From the NCBI GenBank assembly GCA_016899975.1, contig JACJJN010000004.1:1-64000 (forward strand): DNA of 64,000 nt. The letters are read 5' to 3'. Position numbers and translations under genes: made by a program. Positions 1-8,507 of the stretch are shown one piece after another (the stretch's first letter is position 1; every line of letters starts with the position of its first letter). This DNA is from Lacrimispora saccharolytica. GTDB lineage: Bacteria > Bacillota > Clostridia > Lachnospirales > Lachnospiraceae. Below the pieces are notes generated by a model that worked only from the letters and a program-made list of their open reading frames with translations, was not told the origin of the DNA and did not search any database.

Positions 1-75
1 AGGCTTTTTATTGATATCCTACACGCTCCTGCTTACTCCATTCACCCCAGCATAGCTGGGGGATTAGGCTTTTCA

Positions 76-116
76 TTCAACCAGGTCTGCGTATTTACTG
101 CGCAGACCTGGTTGAA
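76..116. repeat. Perfect 16-bp inverted repeat
   Basis: Two 16-base arms (TTCAACCAGGTCTGCG and its exact complement) flank a 9-base loop. No run of T follows in either direction, so it is not a clear terminator. The arm contains GCGCAGACCT, which also occurs in the repeat near 20.78 kb, so it may be a relic of the same intergenic repeat family. The 276 bases before the first gene hold only this hairpin, a smaller CCCCAGC/GCTGGGG hairpin near 46-62, and the terminator that follows. Confidence 0.6.
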
Positions 117-168
117 AACGTAGTGCCTGTGGGCATCCACCCCATCGCGGAGTGATTTTCCCGGAAGC

Positions 169-232
169 AAAAAAAATGCCGGAAGATGAGGTTTTATCGT
201 GTACTGCACTGTACAAACCTCTGTCTTTCGGC
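169..232 (-). terminator. Rho-independent terminator of cvpA operon
   Basis: Read on the minus strand, GCCGAAAGAC...AGGTTT pairs imperfectly with AAACCTCATCTTCCGGC and is followed by eight T. It lies about 45 bases past the stop codon of the CvpA-family gene and closes that operon. Confidence 0.75.
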
Positions 233-276
233 ACATCTTTTGTATTCTGTTTTCTCTATACTTTTTCAAACATGCT

Positions 277-1008
277 CTATAGAAAAGCATATAAAAGGAT
301 TTGCAGTATCAGGTTGTTATCATACAGGAACTGCAGGAAAGTATCTTCTCTTACCACTTCCATACAGACTCTTCCCCAGCCGGTACCGGAAAAGAGCATC
401 AATACGAGAAAGAAAATCCACACCCACAGAAGCGCCCGCAGAATTCCCACGAACCCTCCGCCGATCCGGTTGACAAACCCGATCACGGGAAGCTCGGCAA
501 AAGCGTCAGCGATCCGCATCAGAATCCTTACAAGGATCCACGCCAGCAAAAAGGATACCAGAAATACGATCGCACCGACCGCCAGATCCGTCAGATAGTC
601 TGCCGCATATGCCACCATCTGTTCCTGCTGCCCGCTCCAGATATCATTCTGGCGGAACATGACATCCAATACATTTTCGGGAAGTCCCAGGGACGCCAGA
701 AGATTTCTTTGTTCTTCCGTTGCCTCTGTACTTTCTGCAGTTACTGCTCCCTCCGCACTGCCCGACATTGTTTCCGAATTGTCCCATGTCTCTTCCAGCA
801 TTTCCGTACAGGAAGTCCGGATCGTCTCCGTAATCTGCGTATGCTCTTTTAGTGCGTCACTGATATATGGGCTAATCCATCCGGACACCACCATGACCAG
901 TATCAAAAAGACCATGGACAGCACCGTCCGCACAAATCCTCTGCGATAGCCCGCAGCCGCCGAAAGTATTATAACAATCAATATTACCAATAGCAGCCAG
1001 TTCATCAT
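277..1008 (-). CDS. CvpA family membrane protein
   Basis: A 243-residue membrane protein of the CvpA (colicin V production) family. It opens with a hydrophobic helix and the G-Y-R-R-G-F motif near residues 21-26 that is typical of the family, has a second hydrophobic segment directly after, a soluble Glu/Thr-rich loop around residues 55-125, and then two long hydrophobic segments near 140-165 and 180-205. The large extracytoplasmic loop is longer than in E. coli CvpA (162 residues), as is common in Clostridia. It is the last gene of a probable operon with the two upstream genes and is followed by a terminator. Its exact role in Firmicutes is unknown; an envelope function is inferred. Confidence 0.85.
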   Translation of the reverse strand: MMNWLLLVILIVIILSAAAGYRRGFVRTVLSMVFLILVMVVSGWISPYISDALKEHTQITETIRTSCTEMLEETWDNSETMSGSAEGAVTAESTEATEEQRNLLASLGLPENVLDVMFRQNDIWSGQQEQMVAYAADYLTDLAVGAIVFLVSFLLAWILVRILMRIADAFAELPVIGFVNRIGGGFVGILRALLWVWIFFLVLMLFSGTGWGRVCMEVVREDTFLQFLYDNNLILQILLYAFL

Positions 1009-1025
1009 TTCCTCCTAACGTCTTT

Positions 1026-2201
1026 TCATCTCAGTTTCATGTACAGCAGCCCCTGGTCCAGAACTCCCAAATAGTTCCGATTCCCAAGACCGATGATTCC
1101 CTGAATCTGCCCCTCTTCCACACTTCCGTTAAATTTCTCAACTCCGCTGAAATTATAGATTGCAAATTCCCCACGGTTCCACAACAGAATCTGATTTTCA
1201 TCCATCTCCATATTCTCATAAGAAAAATCAAAATTTTCCTGGAAAATTTCCTTACCGCTGAGGCTGTACAATTTCAGCGTATAGGGCTGGAGAACATCGC
1301 TGCTCTCCACCGTCATCGCAACATGGGAATCGTTCTTGCAGATGCTCAGGATCTCCTGACTTTCCTCCACCTTTGCGGTCTCCTCCGGATCTGTAGTTCC
1401 CTCAAAAACCAGAAAACCTTTCTCCGTATAGGCGACACAGGTATTCTCATCCACATAATCCAGCTGCGGAATGAGCAAATCGTCATAGCTGACCGCCTTT
1501 ACCAGATGGTCTTTCTGGCTCTTTCCCGCACTGCCGAAATTATAAAACGCCACCTGTGATTTCATCTGTCCTTCTTCCGGATAAACGTAGGCGACAGCCA
1601 GTGTCATCCCGTCCGGAGAAAGACTCAGATCCATCGGATAACCAGGACTGTCGATCTGTGTCCGGAAGGATGCGATCTCGGTCCCGTCTGTGCTGTAATA
1701 TTTCAGCCAGGTATTGCCGCCGTCTTCCAGAATCGCGGCGGTCACTCCCTGCGCGGCAGCTTTCGCTTTTCGGATTGGATAAGGCGTCGTCACCTGTCCC
1801 AGCTGGCCGTCAGCTCCAAAAGTCCTGATCGATGTACCTCCCTGTTCATAGACTGCGGCTGCCTCCCCGGATACCTCTGCCGCGGGATTGTCCATTGAGT
1901 AAGCAATGCTCCACAGTTCATTTTCATCCCGGTCCATCAGCCGCGCTCCGCTGATCCCATATCTCAAAACATTTTCTCCAAGTTTTACATACCCGGAGGA
2001 CAAGGTATCTTCTTCCATATCGAACGAAATCGTTTCGTAGCTGCTGAACGTCCGGTACCGGATAAATCCGGCAATCCCCAAAGCGGCCGCCAGAATCAGA
2101 ATAACGACTGCCGCCACGACCATGGCTCTCCGGTTTCTGAAATCTTTCAGTTTTTCTTTGTATTCTATAATACTTTGTATTTTGCTGTTTTTTTCTTCCA
2201 T
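1026..2201 (-). CDS. DUF5711-like membrane-anchored beta-propeller protein
   Basis: I place the start at the ATG at 2201 (MEEKNSK...), 15 codons inside the longest frame, because AGGGACA precedes it and the upstream GTG has no ribosome site. The product has about 391 residues: a short basic cytoplasmic part, one transmembrane helix near residues 25-46, and an external domain made of repeated strands with patterns such as L-S-P-D-G-M-T-L-A-V-A-Y, as in WD40/PQQ-like propellers. It resembles the DUF5711 family of Lachnospiraceae (recalled, not searched). It sits 17 bases upstream of cvpA and downstream of a LysM protein, which suggests a job at the cell envelope. No catalytic residues are evident. 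Confidence 0.7.
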   Translation of the reverse strand: MEEKNSKIQSIIEYKEKLKDFRNRRAMVVAAVVILILAAALGIAGFIRYRTFSSYETISFDMEEDTLSSGYVKLGENVLRYGISGARLMDRDENELWSIAYSMDNPAAEVSGEAAAVYEQGGTSIRTFGADGQLGQVTTPYPIRKAKAAAQGVTAAILEDGGNTWLKYYSTDGTEIASFRTQIDSPGYPMDLSLSPDGMTLAVAYVYPEEGQMKSQVAFYNFGSAGKSQKDHLVKAVSYDDLLIPQLDYVDENTCVAYTEKGFLVFEGTTDPEETAKVEESQEILSICKNDSHVAMTVESSDVLQPYTLKLYSLSGKEIFQENFDFSYENMEMDENQILLWNRGEFAIYNFSGVEKFNGSVEEGQIQGIIGLGNRNYLGVLDQGLLYMKLR

Positions 2202-2288
2202 AGCCTGTCCCTGTACTTCATCTGTGGCTGTGCCTGATAAAAACACGGCACATTTTCAAACTGTAAACCGATTATAGCATACTTTCCT

Positions 2289-3734
2289 TTATTTCGGGAG
2301 CAAAATTTTCTGCCCGGCATAAATGACGTCCTCGGAAGTGATTCCGTTCACTGCGCAAATATCCTTCACCCGGTTCATGGTGCCATAATATCTTTCGCTG
2401 ATTTTAGAAAGAGAATCCCCTTTCCGGACGGTATACTCTGTCAGGATGTCCGCCGCAGCCACACTGCTGGTTTCTTCAGACGCCCCACGGTCAGATTCTT
2501 CTGATACCTGATTGGTTTCCCTGTCAGTCGTCTGCCCATTGTCCTGTTCGTTCCTGCCTGTCTGTACACTGCTGCCCGTCTGCCCATTTTCGATTTCACC
2601 GCTTCCTGTCTGCCCTTCCCCGGTCTCGCTGCTTTCTGTCTGTCCATCTCCGGTCTCATTGCTTCCCGTCTGTGCATTCCCGGTCTCGCTGTTTCCTGTC
2701 TGTCCATCTCCGGTTTCACTGCCGCCTGTCTGTGTATTTCTGTCTCCACCGCTTCCTGCCTGTGTATCACCGGTTTCGCTGCTGTTTCTCTGAGTATCCT
2801 CCTGTCCCTCGATGGTGTCCTGCTGTCCGGCAGCCGAAACGTCATCCTGTTTTTCTTCCGCCTTGGGAGTCACAGTCTGCGGAACCCTGCTCCCGCTGAC
2901 TGCATTTCCATTGGCGGCAACCGTCTGTGACCCGGATTGTGCGCCCTGATCCCTCTGTGACCCCTGATCCCTTGCGGCAAAGTTCAGTCCAAAGGCAAGC
3001 ACAGCCGCTGCCGCACATACGGTAACGCCATAGGCAAGCCCTTTGTTTACGGTTTTCTTTTTCTTCTGCTCCTGTTTCTGCCCCACAATCTTCCGGAAAT
3101 CAGAAACCGCCTGATCCGCCAGTTTTCCGGTATCTTCCACGCTGGCATTCTGATTATGGTCGACCATATAGTTCTGCATGGCTTCATTCTTTTCATAATA
3201 AATGTAAAAACCATCAAGTTTTTTCAATGCGCCATTGTCGTAAGTGTAAAAAGCTTCTTCCTTCTCACTGGGTTCCATCCGGAACAGTACCTTGTCGTTT
3301 CCTCCGAAATGATTCAGATGGATTTTCAGAATTCTTTCGTCATTTTCCTCCATATCACCGGGCAGACTCAGGAACCATCCCAGGATGTTCTGATCCCTGA
3401 AATATTTTTCTATCGTGTCACCGACTTCTTTCCAGACCTGCTCATCGAATTTCAGGCTGTCGGCGCTCACCTCCATGCTGGTAATCTCCAGCGCTCCCCT
3501 GAGAAAGAAATAGGCGGTTCCGTCTGCCCAGTTATACTGCCCCAGCAGGATCGCAGCCTTTCCTGATGATGGATCCGCGGAAAGTTTTTTCAGATACGTA
3601 TATACATAATCTTCCAGATAAATCTTTTGTTTCCCTTTGCAGTCACCAATCTGCCGGATATTTTTCGGCAGCTGGAAGTAGCTCTCGTTTCCACGCGCTT
3701 CCTGCTTTTCCTCCTTATATACGATTTCTATCAT
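2289..3734 (-). CDS. LysM protein with degenerate JAB/MPN-like domain
   Basis: The ATG at 3734 (MIEIVYKEE...) follows AAAGGGGTG at good spacing, so the 11 upstream codons are dropped; the product has 481 residues. Residues 1-190 look like a JAB1/MPN fold: a strand with ILLGQ, then GWFLSLPG near 119-126 where active enzymes have GW-x-HSHPG, and a later stretch like the JAB region K-V-L-F-R-M-E-P...G-A-L-K-K-L-D-G-F. Both zinc-binding His are absent, so it should be inactive as a protease. One transmembrane helix follows at about 228-250. Next is a long repetitive linker of E-T-G-x-x-Q-T-G units, and then one LysM domain at 431-481. The LysM part should face the peptidoglycan and the JAB-like part the cytoplasm. 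The JAB assignment is my inference from motif spacing. Confidence 0.75.
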   Translation of the reverse strand: MIEIVYKEEKQEARGNESYFQLPKNIRQIGDCKGKQKIYLEDYVYTYLKKLSADPSSGKAAILLGQYNWADGTAYFFLRGALEITSMEVSADSLKFDEQVWKEVGDTIEKYFRDQNILGWFLSLPGDMEENDERILKIHLNHFGGNDKVLFRMEPSEKEEAFYTYDNGALKKLDGFYIYYEKNEAMQNYMVDHNQNASVEDTGKLADQAVSDFRKIVGQKQEQKKKKTVNKGLAYGVTVCAAAAVLAFGLNFAARDQGSQRDQGAQSGSQTVAANGNAVSGSRVPQTVTPKAEEKQDDVSAAGQQDTIEGQEDTQRNSSETGDTQAGSGGDRNTQTGGSETGDGQTGNSETGNAQTGSNETGDGQTESSETGEGQTGSGEIENGQTGSSVQTGRNEQDNGQTTDRETNQVSEESDRGASEETSSVAAADILTEYTVRKGDSLSKISERYYGTMNRVKDICAVNGITSEDVIYAGQKILLPK

Positions 3735-4032
3735 ATGATTCACCCCTTTTGTCCAATACAATAGCACGTATGAAATGCGGAATTTAGCATTTTATGGTTC
3801 TGATCCCAAAATCTTTCCGACATTTTTTCGTATATCTCGGACTGGTTTTCCTCTCAGCCAATCAATGTACCAGGCATGTTTTCATCGGTTCGGGAATATC
3901 GTATATCAGGCGTCTGATTGCCGGCAGTAAAACAGGCACTGCGGCGAATACTCTGATTCCGTTTTGGAAACGATAGTAATATCGCCGCCATGGAAAGGCG
4001 GCACAGACGGAAGGAAAGGACGGATCACACAG

Positions 4033-4638
4033 ATGTTTGGAAAAAGGGTTCCGGAAATTTTTTATATCAACGAACGAAGCAGAACGGCCAGCGAAGAGCT
4101 GGCTCAGGTATTGAGCTATTGTATCCTGCAGGCAGAACGGGAATTCCGGGAGGTAATCTTCCTCTGCATCGGCAGCGACCGGATCACAGGAGACAGTCTG
4201 GGCCCTTTGATCGGCCATCAGCTTGCCCCTTACCGCAAACCCGGCTTTTTCGTCTACGGAACACTGGACGACCCGGTGCATGCGCTGAATCTGACGGACA
4301 GGCTCCGGCTGATCCAGCGGCGCCATCCGGAGGGTCTGATCGTTGCCATCGATGCTTCCCTTGGTTCACGGCGCCACCAGGGCTACATCACGGTAGGATG
4401 CGGCTCTATTCGTCCCGGGGCGGGCGCAGGCAAGAGCCTGCCGGAAGTCGGTGATGTTTTTATCACCGGAATTGTGAATGTTTCAGGAAGTTTTGAACAG
4501 CTTCTTCTTCAAACCACACGGCTTTCCACAGTTTTTCATATGGCCGATGCAATCACGCAGGGCATTCTGATCGGTTTTCAGTCACTGGAATCCGCAGCTT
4601 TAACCACGGTTCCCCCAGCGGGAATCGCGGTCAAATAA
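4033..4638 (+). CDS. yyaC: Spore protease YyaC-like protein (DUF1256)
   Basis: About 201 residues of the YyaC/DUF1256 family, which is related to the germination protease GPR and is found in endospore formers. Visible hallmarks are the IGSDRITGDSLGP stretch with its two Asp near residue 50, the following HALNL segment, and the V-A-I-D-A-S-L-G motif near residue 111. I chose the ATG at 4033; a TTG 23 codons upstream has no ribosome site, whereas GGAAAGGA lies 12 bases before 4033. It is transcribed away from the LysM gene. A role in sporulation or in spore-protein processing is inferred from the family; the biochemical activity is not established. Confidence 0.87.
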   Translation: MFGKRVPEIFYINERSRTASEELAQVLSYCILQAEREFREVIFLCIGSDRITGDSLGPLIGHQLAPYRKPGFFVYGTLDDPVHALNLTDRLRLIQRRHPEGLIVAIDASLGSRRHQGYITVGCGSIRPGAGAGKSLPEVGDVFITGIVNVSGSFEQLLLQTTRLSTVFHMADAITQGILIGFQSLESAALTTVPPAGIAVK

Positions 4639-4643
4639 TAAGA

Positions 4644-4673
4644 TTGCAGACACTGTCCGTCGTATGATATAAT
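4644..4673 (+). promoter_or_regulatory. Sigma-A-like promoter of the 866-codon ORF gene
   Basis: TTGCAG at 4644-4649 and TATAAT at 4668-4673 are separated by 18 bases. The predicted transcript would begin almost exactly at the strong hairpin at 4680-4721, about 100 bases upstream of the gene it serves. Confidence 0.55.
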
Positions 4674-4679
4674 GAAGAC

Positions 4680-4729
4680 AAGCGCAGAACAGAGAGGTTC
4701 TATCCTTTCTGTTCTGCGCTTGTTTGTTC
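4680..4729 (+). terminator. Strong hairpin after yyaC, inside next leader
   Basis: A perfect 13-base stem (AAGCGCAGAACAG and complement) with a 16-base loop is followed by TGTTTGTTCT. It could end yyaC transcription. Because a promoter-like pair lies just before it, it would also form the 5' end of the downstream mRNA, so either termination or 5' stabilisation is possible. Confidence 0.6.
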
Positions 4730-4771
4730 TAAAAATAATTCCAATATGTGAAACCAGAAAGGAGGAACATT

Positions 4772-7348
4772 ATGGCAGCCTTTGACAAAATTCTCAGCGG
4801 TCATCCGCAGCTGGATGAAATCCTTGATCATATTCGCCTTGGAGATAACGTTGTCTGGCAAGTTTCTTCCATTGATGAATTTCGTGTGTTTGCCGAACCT
4901 TTCGCCCGTCAGGCGGTCCGTGACGGAAGAAGCGTAATTTATATCCGGTTTGCCCAACATGAACCGGTCCTCAAAGATACCTCCGGAATCCAGGTATGTA
5001 CGTTTAATCCCGACGCAGGGTTTGAAGCCTTCACCGTAGCGATTCACGAAAAAATTACACAGGAAGGCAGGGAGGCTTTCTACATTTTCGACTGTCTCTC
5101 TGAACTTCAGTCTGTCTGGTACACCGACCTGATGATGGGAAACTTTTTTCGTGTCACCTGTCCTTATCTGTTCGATCTTGATACCGTCGCTTATTTTCCG
5201 CTGCTGCGGGGACGCCATTCCTATGACGCGGTTGCCCGTATCCGGGATACCACGCAGCTTCTTCTGGATGTCTATTCCGGAGAAAAATACCTCTATCTGC
5301 ATCCGTTGAAGGTATGGAACCGTTACTCGCCGAAAATGTTCCTTCCGCACTGTTACCGGAAGACAGAAAACACTTTCACCACCGTGGAGGACGGTGTCGG
5401 TATGAGCCGTTTTTATCAGACCCTTCAGAAGTCGTCTACCCAGGCACAGGATCAGACCTTTGACAGCTACGACCGGTTCTTTCAGGCCGCACGGCACGAA
5501 TACGCCGGCGGAACTTTCAGCAGCGAGACCGAGGATCAGATCATCGCCAGCATGATGACGAGGGATGAAGTTCTGAAAAAACTGGTAAAACGTTATTTCC
5601 GTCCGGAGGACTATTTTCTGCTCCGAGACCGGATGATCGGAAGCGGCGCAATCGGCGGAAAAGCCTGCGGAATGCTGCTGGCAAGAAAAATTATAGAGAC
5701 GGATGTCCCGGAATATGCCGGTTTTAATGAGCCTCATGATTCCTTTTATATTGGATCCGATGTTTTCTACACTTATATTGTTTCCAACGGCTGCTGGCAG
5801 CTGCGGATCCGTCAGCGGACAAAAGACGGCTATTTTTCCGCCGCTCCGGAGCTGCAGAAACATCTGCTGGAAGGAACTTTTCCCGCATCAATCCGGAACC
5901 GCTTCATCAATATTGTAGAATATTTCGGGCAGAGTCCGTTTATCGTACGCTCCTCCAGCTTTCTGGAAGACGGCTTCGGCAACGCTTTCGCGGGAAAATA
6001 TGAATCTGTCTTCTGCGTCAATCAGGGAAGCCTGGAAGAACGTCTGGAACAGTTTGAACACGCAGTCCGGAAGGTTTACGCCAGCACAATGGATTACTCT
6101 GCTCTGGAATACAGGCTGATGCGGCACCTGGAAAAACGTGACGAGCAGATGGCGGTTCTGGTACAGCGGGTATCCGGCTCTTACTACGGTCAGTATTTTA
6201 TGCCGGGAGCCGCCGGCGTCGGTTACAGCCACAGCACCTACAAATGGTACGCCGACATGGATCCTGACGCGGGAATGCTTCGTATCGTCATGGGGCTTGG
6301 TACCAAAGCGGTTGATCGGACCGGCGAAGATTATCCGAGGCTCGCCAACCTTGACCGGCCGGCTGTGACGGTTCTGACCACCGACGAACAGCGTCATAAA
6401 TTCTCTCAGCGATACATCGACGTGCTCGACTGTAAAGCCAACTTTCTTTGCGAAGTTCCGCTCAGCAGGCTCCTTCCCCTGCTGCCCGACTGGTACAGAT
6501 CCATGGTTCTGGAACATGACTGCGATGCAGAAAACCGTCTGCGGCAAACAGGGCACTGCAGAGATGTCTTCTATGTCAGCTGCCAGAAGCTGCTGGAACA
6601 GAATACATTCACCTCACTGATGCAGAGAATTCTGAAAACTCTGGAACATGTCTACCAGAATCCAGTGGATATTGAGTATACCGTCAACATGGACGCGAAT
6701 GGTGATTTCGTAATCAACCTGCTCCAATGCCGCCCTCTGTATATCGATGCCAACCAGAAACAGCTTCATCTGGAACATCTGAACCTGGAATCCGTCTTTT
6801 TTGAAATCAGAGATTCCTCCATGGGACCTTCCGGCCGCACGCCGGTAGACGTCGTGATTCAGATTGATCCCGCAAAATATTACGAATATCCCTATGCCAA
6901 AAAGTACGATGCGGCCCGCGCTGTCGGGGCTCTCAATCGTTTTTACAAAAACCGGAAGAAAAACATCCTGTTCATGGCTCCCGGGCGGCTTGGAACCTCG
7001 TCGCCGGAGCTTGGTGTTCCGGTCACCTTCGGCGACATCTCCGGCTTCCGGATCATCTGCGAAATCTCCGACCGCCAATCCGGATATACGCCGGAACTCA
7101 GCTACGGAAGCCACATGTTTCAGGATCTGGTGGAGACGAAGATTCTGTACGGTGCCATCTGGAACAGCGAAAAGACAGTTTCCTACAATCCCGGTTATCT
7201 GGACGGCACACCGGATCTCTTTGCCGAAATCTGTCCGGAATTTCCTGAACTTGCCGGCATGATTCAAGTGAGAGAGCCGAAATCTCTCAGTTACTGGCTT
7301 GATTCCGTGTCAAATCACGCAGTCTGCGGAACGGAAAAAAGCGGCTGA
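4772..7348 (+). CDS. PEP/pyruvate-binding domain protein with KaiC-like N-terminus
   Basis: AAAGGAGG precedes the ATG at 4772, giving 858 residues. The first 260 residues follow the layout of KaiC/RadA-type ATPases (G-x-x-x-LDEIL near 8-18, then Y-I-F-D-C-L-S-E-L near 104 as in a Walker B strand), but the Walker A P-loop is absent. Residues about 290-656 form a PPDK_N (PEP synthase/pyruvate phosphate dikinase ATP-grasp) domain, with GGKACGM near 295, VRSSS near 392 and the closing LLQCRPL near 650. The swivelling phospho-His domain and the TIM-barrel PEP-binding domain of true dikinases are missing. The last 200 residues are unassigned. It is therefore probably a phosphotransfer-related or regulatory protein, not PEP synthase. 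It is monocistronic, and a terminator overlaps its stop. Confidence 0.8.
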   Translation: MAAFDKILSGHPQLDEILDHIRLGDNVVWQVSSIDEFRVFAEPFARQAVRDGRSVIYIRFAQHEPVLKDTSGIQVCTFNPDAGFEAFTVAIHEKITQEGREAFYIFDCLSELQSVWYTDLMMGNFFRVTCPYLFDLDTVAYFPLLRGRHSYDAVARIRDTTQLLLDVYSGEKYLYLHPLKVWNRYSPKMFLPHCYRKTENTFTTVEDGVGMSRFYQTLQKSSTQAQDQTFDSYDRFFQAARHEYAGGTFSSETEDQIIASMMTRDEVLKKLVKRYFRPEDYFLLRDRMIGSGAIGGKACGMLLARKIIETDVPEYAGFNEPHDSFYIGSDVFYTYIVSNGCWQLRIRQRTKDGYFSAAPELQKHLLEGTFPASIRNRFINIVEYFGQSPFIVRSSSFLEDGFGNAFAGKYESVFCVNQGSLEERLEQFEHAVRKVYASTMDYSALEYRLMRHLEKRDEQMAVLVQRVSGSYYGQYFMPGAAGVGYSHSTYKWYADMDPDAGMLRIVMGLGTKAVDRTGEDYPRLANLDRPAVTVLTTDEQRHKFSQRYIDVLDCKANFLCEVPLSRLLPLLPDWYRSMVLEHDCDAENRLRQTGHCRDVFYVSCQKLLEQNTFTSLMQRILKTLEHVYQNPVDIEYTVNMDANGDFVINLLQCRPLYIDANQKQLHLEHLNLESVFFEIRDSSMGPSGRTPVDVVIQIDPAKYYEYPYAKKYDAARAVGALNRFYKNRKKNILFMAPGRLGTSSPELGVPVTFGDISGFRIICEISDRQSGYTPELSYGSHMFQDLVETKILYGAIWNSEKTVSYNPGYLDGTPDLFAEICPEFPELAGMIQVREPKSLSYWLDSVSNHAVCGTEKSG

Positions 7349-7369
7349 CAGATGCCAGCCGCCGCTTTT
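7337..7369 (+). terminator. Terminator overlapping stop of upstream gene
   Basis: AAAAGCGGCTG pairs with CAGCCGCCGCTTTT; the stem begins inside the last codons of the plus-strand gene and ends in TTTT. Confidence 0.65.
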
Positions 7370-7443
7370 CCTCTCCGTATCGTATCCGGTTACGCCGGTC
7401 TGTATTTGCTCTTCCATTTCCCGGAAATCATCCTCGGCAAATA

Positions 7444-7492
7444 AAGTCCCGCAGGACGGGGACGGCGCTCCGTTCCCCATCCTGCGGGACTT
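7444..7492 (-). terminator. G+C-rich hairpin, probable terminator of transketolase operon
   Basis: The arms AAGTCCCGCAGGA / TCCTGCGGGACTT enclose a further GGGGA/TCCCC pairing. On the minus strand it is followed by TTTATTTGC, a weak T-tract, about 75 bases past the transketolase C-subunit stop. Confidence 0.6.
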
Positions 7493-7565
7493 CTGAATGT
7501 TTCGATGGTTCTTTTTATTTTTCTGTATTTTTACAGCCGTCGGCGGTACGCTCACAGCTGTATCT

Positions 7566-8507
7566 TTATTTCATAAATTCTTTCACCTGGCGGTAAATGC
7601 CTTCACCGTCAAGACCGTATTTCTGGAGCAGCGCCACTGCCGGACCTGACTCGCCGAAAACATCCTGCATACCGATTTTTTTCACCGGTGTCGGAGCTTT
7701 CTCACACAGTACATCGCATACCGCACTTCCCAGGCCTCCGATCACGGAATGTTCTTCTACTGTCACAACCTTACCTGTCTCTTTGGCTGCAGCTACAATA
7801 AGGTCCTCATCCAGCGGTTTGATGGTGTGGATATTGATAACTTTTGCGTCAATTCCTTCCGCTGCCAGTTTTTCTGCCGCTTCCAGTGTGTAACCTACAC
7901 AAAGGCCTGTGGTAACGATGGTTACGTCCTTGCCTTCGCGGAGTACAACACCTTTTCCAAGCTCGAACTTGTAATCCGGACGATCGTTGATCACCGGTAC
8001 GGCAAGTCTTCCGAAACGCATGTAGACTGGTCCTTCGTATTCATACGCTGCCTTTACGCAGGCACGCGCTTCCACATCGTCAGACGGGCTCAGAACTACC
8101 ATGCCCGGAATGGAGCGCATCAGGGCGATGTCCTCATTGCACTGATGGCTGGCGCCGTCCTCTCCTACGGAAATTCCTGCATGAGTCGCTCCGATCTTTA
8201 CGTTCAGATGCGGATAGCCGATGGAGTTGCGGACCTGCTCAAAAGCACGTCCTGCCGCAAACATGGCAAAGGTGCTTGCAAACGGCACCATTCCCGTCGT
8301 GGAAAGGCCTGCCGCGATTCCCATCATATTTCCCTCTGCGATTCCGCAGTCGATATGTCTTTCCGGAAATGCTTTCCGGAAGATTCCTGTTTTGGTAGCT
8401 TCTGCAAGGTCAGCGTCCAGAACGACTACATCCTCATGCTCCCTGCCAAGCTCTGCCAATGCGTTGCCGTAGCTCTCTCTGGTTGCAATCTTCTTTACTT
8501 CTGACAT
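7566..8507 (-). CDS. Transketolase, C-terminal subunit
   Basis: 313 residues covering the pyrimidine-binding and C-terminal domains of a transketolase that is split into two genes, as in many Clostridia and Archaea. The motif DCGIAEGNMMGIAAG near 72 carries the catalytic Glu that activates thiamine diphosphate, and ASTFAMFAAGRAFEQVRNS follows. The last third is the transketolase C domain (VTTGLCVGYTLEAAEKL). It overlaps the N-subunit gene by 13 bases, so the two are translationally coupled and should form one enzyme that moves two-carbon units between pentose and other sugar phosphates. The same fold also occurs in DXP synthase, but the pairing with the N subunit and a transaldolase supports transketolase. 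Confidence 0.93.
   Translation of the reverse strand: MSEVKKIATRESYGNALAELGREHEDVVVLDADLAEATKTGIFRKAFPERHIDCGIAEGNMMGIAAGLSTTGMVPFASTFAMFAAGRAFEQVRNSIGYPHLNVKIGATHAGISVGEDGASHQCNEDIALMRSIPGMVVLSPSDDVEARACVKAAYEYEGPVYMRFGRLAVPVINDRPDYKFELGKGVVLREGKDVTIVTTGLCVGYTLEAAEKLAAEGIDAKVINIHTIKPLDEDLIVAAAKETGKVVTVEEHSVIGGLGSAVCDVLCEKAPTPVKKIGMQDVFGESGPAVALLQKYGLDGEGIYRQVKEFMK

Noticed and set aside
2470-2880. Regular short repeats that look CRISPR-like
   Set aside because: They are in frame and encode the E-T-G-x-x-Q-T-G stalk of the LysM protein; units are contiguous without unique spacers.
4700-5863. 387-codon minus-strand frame
   Set aside because: Antisense to the PPDK_N protein gene, which has a proper ribosome site and recognisable domains.
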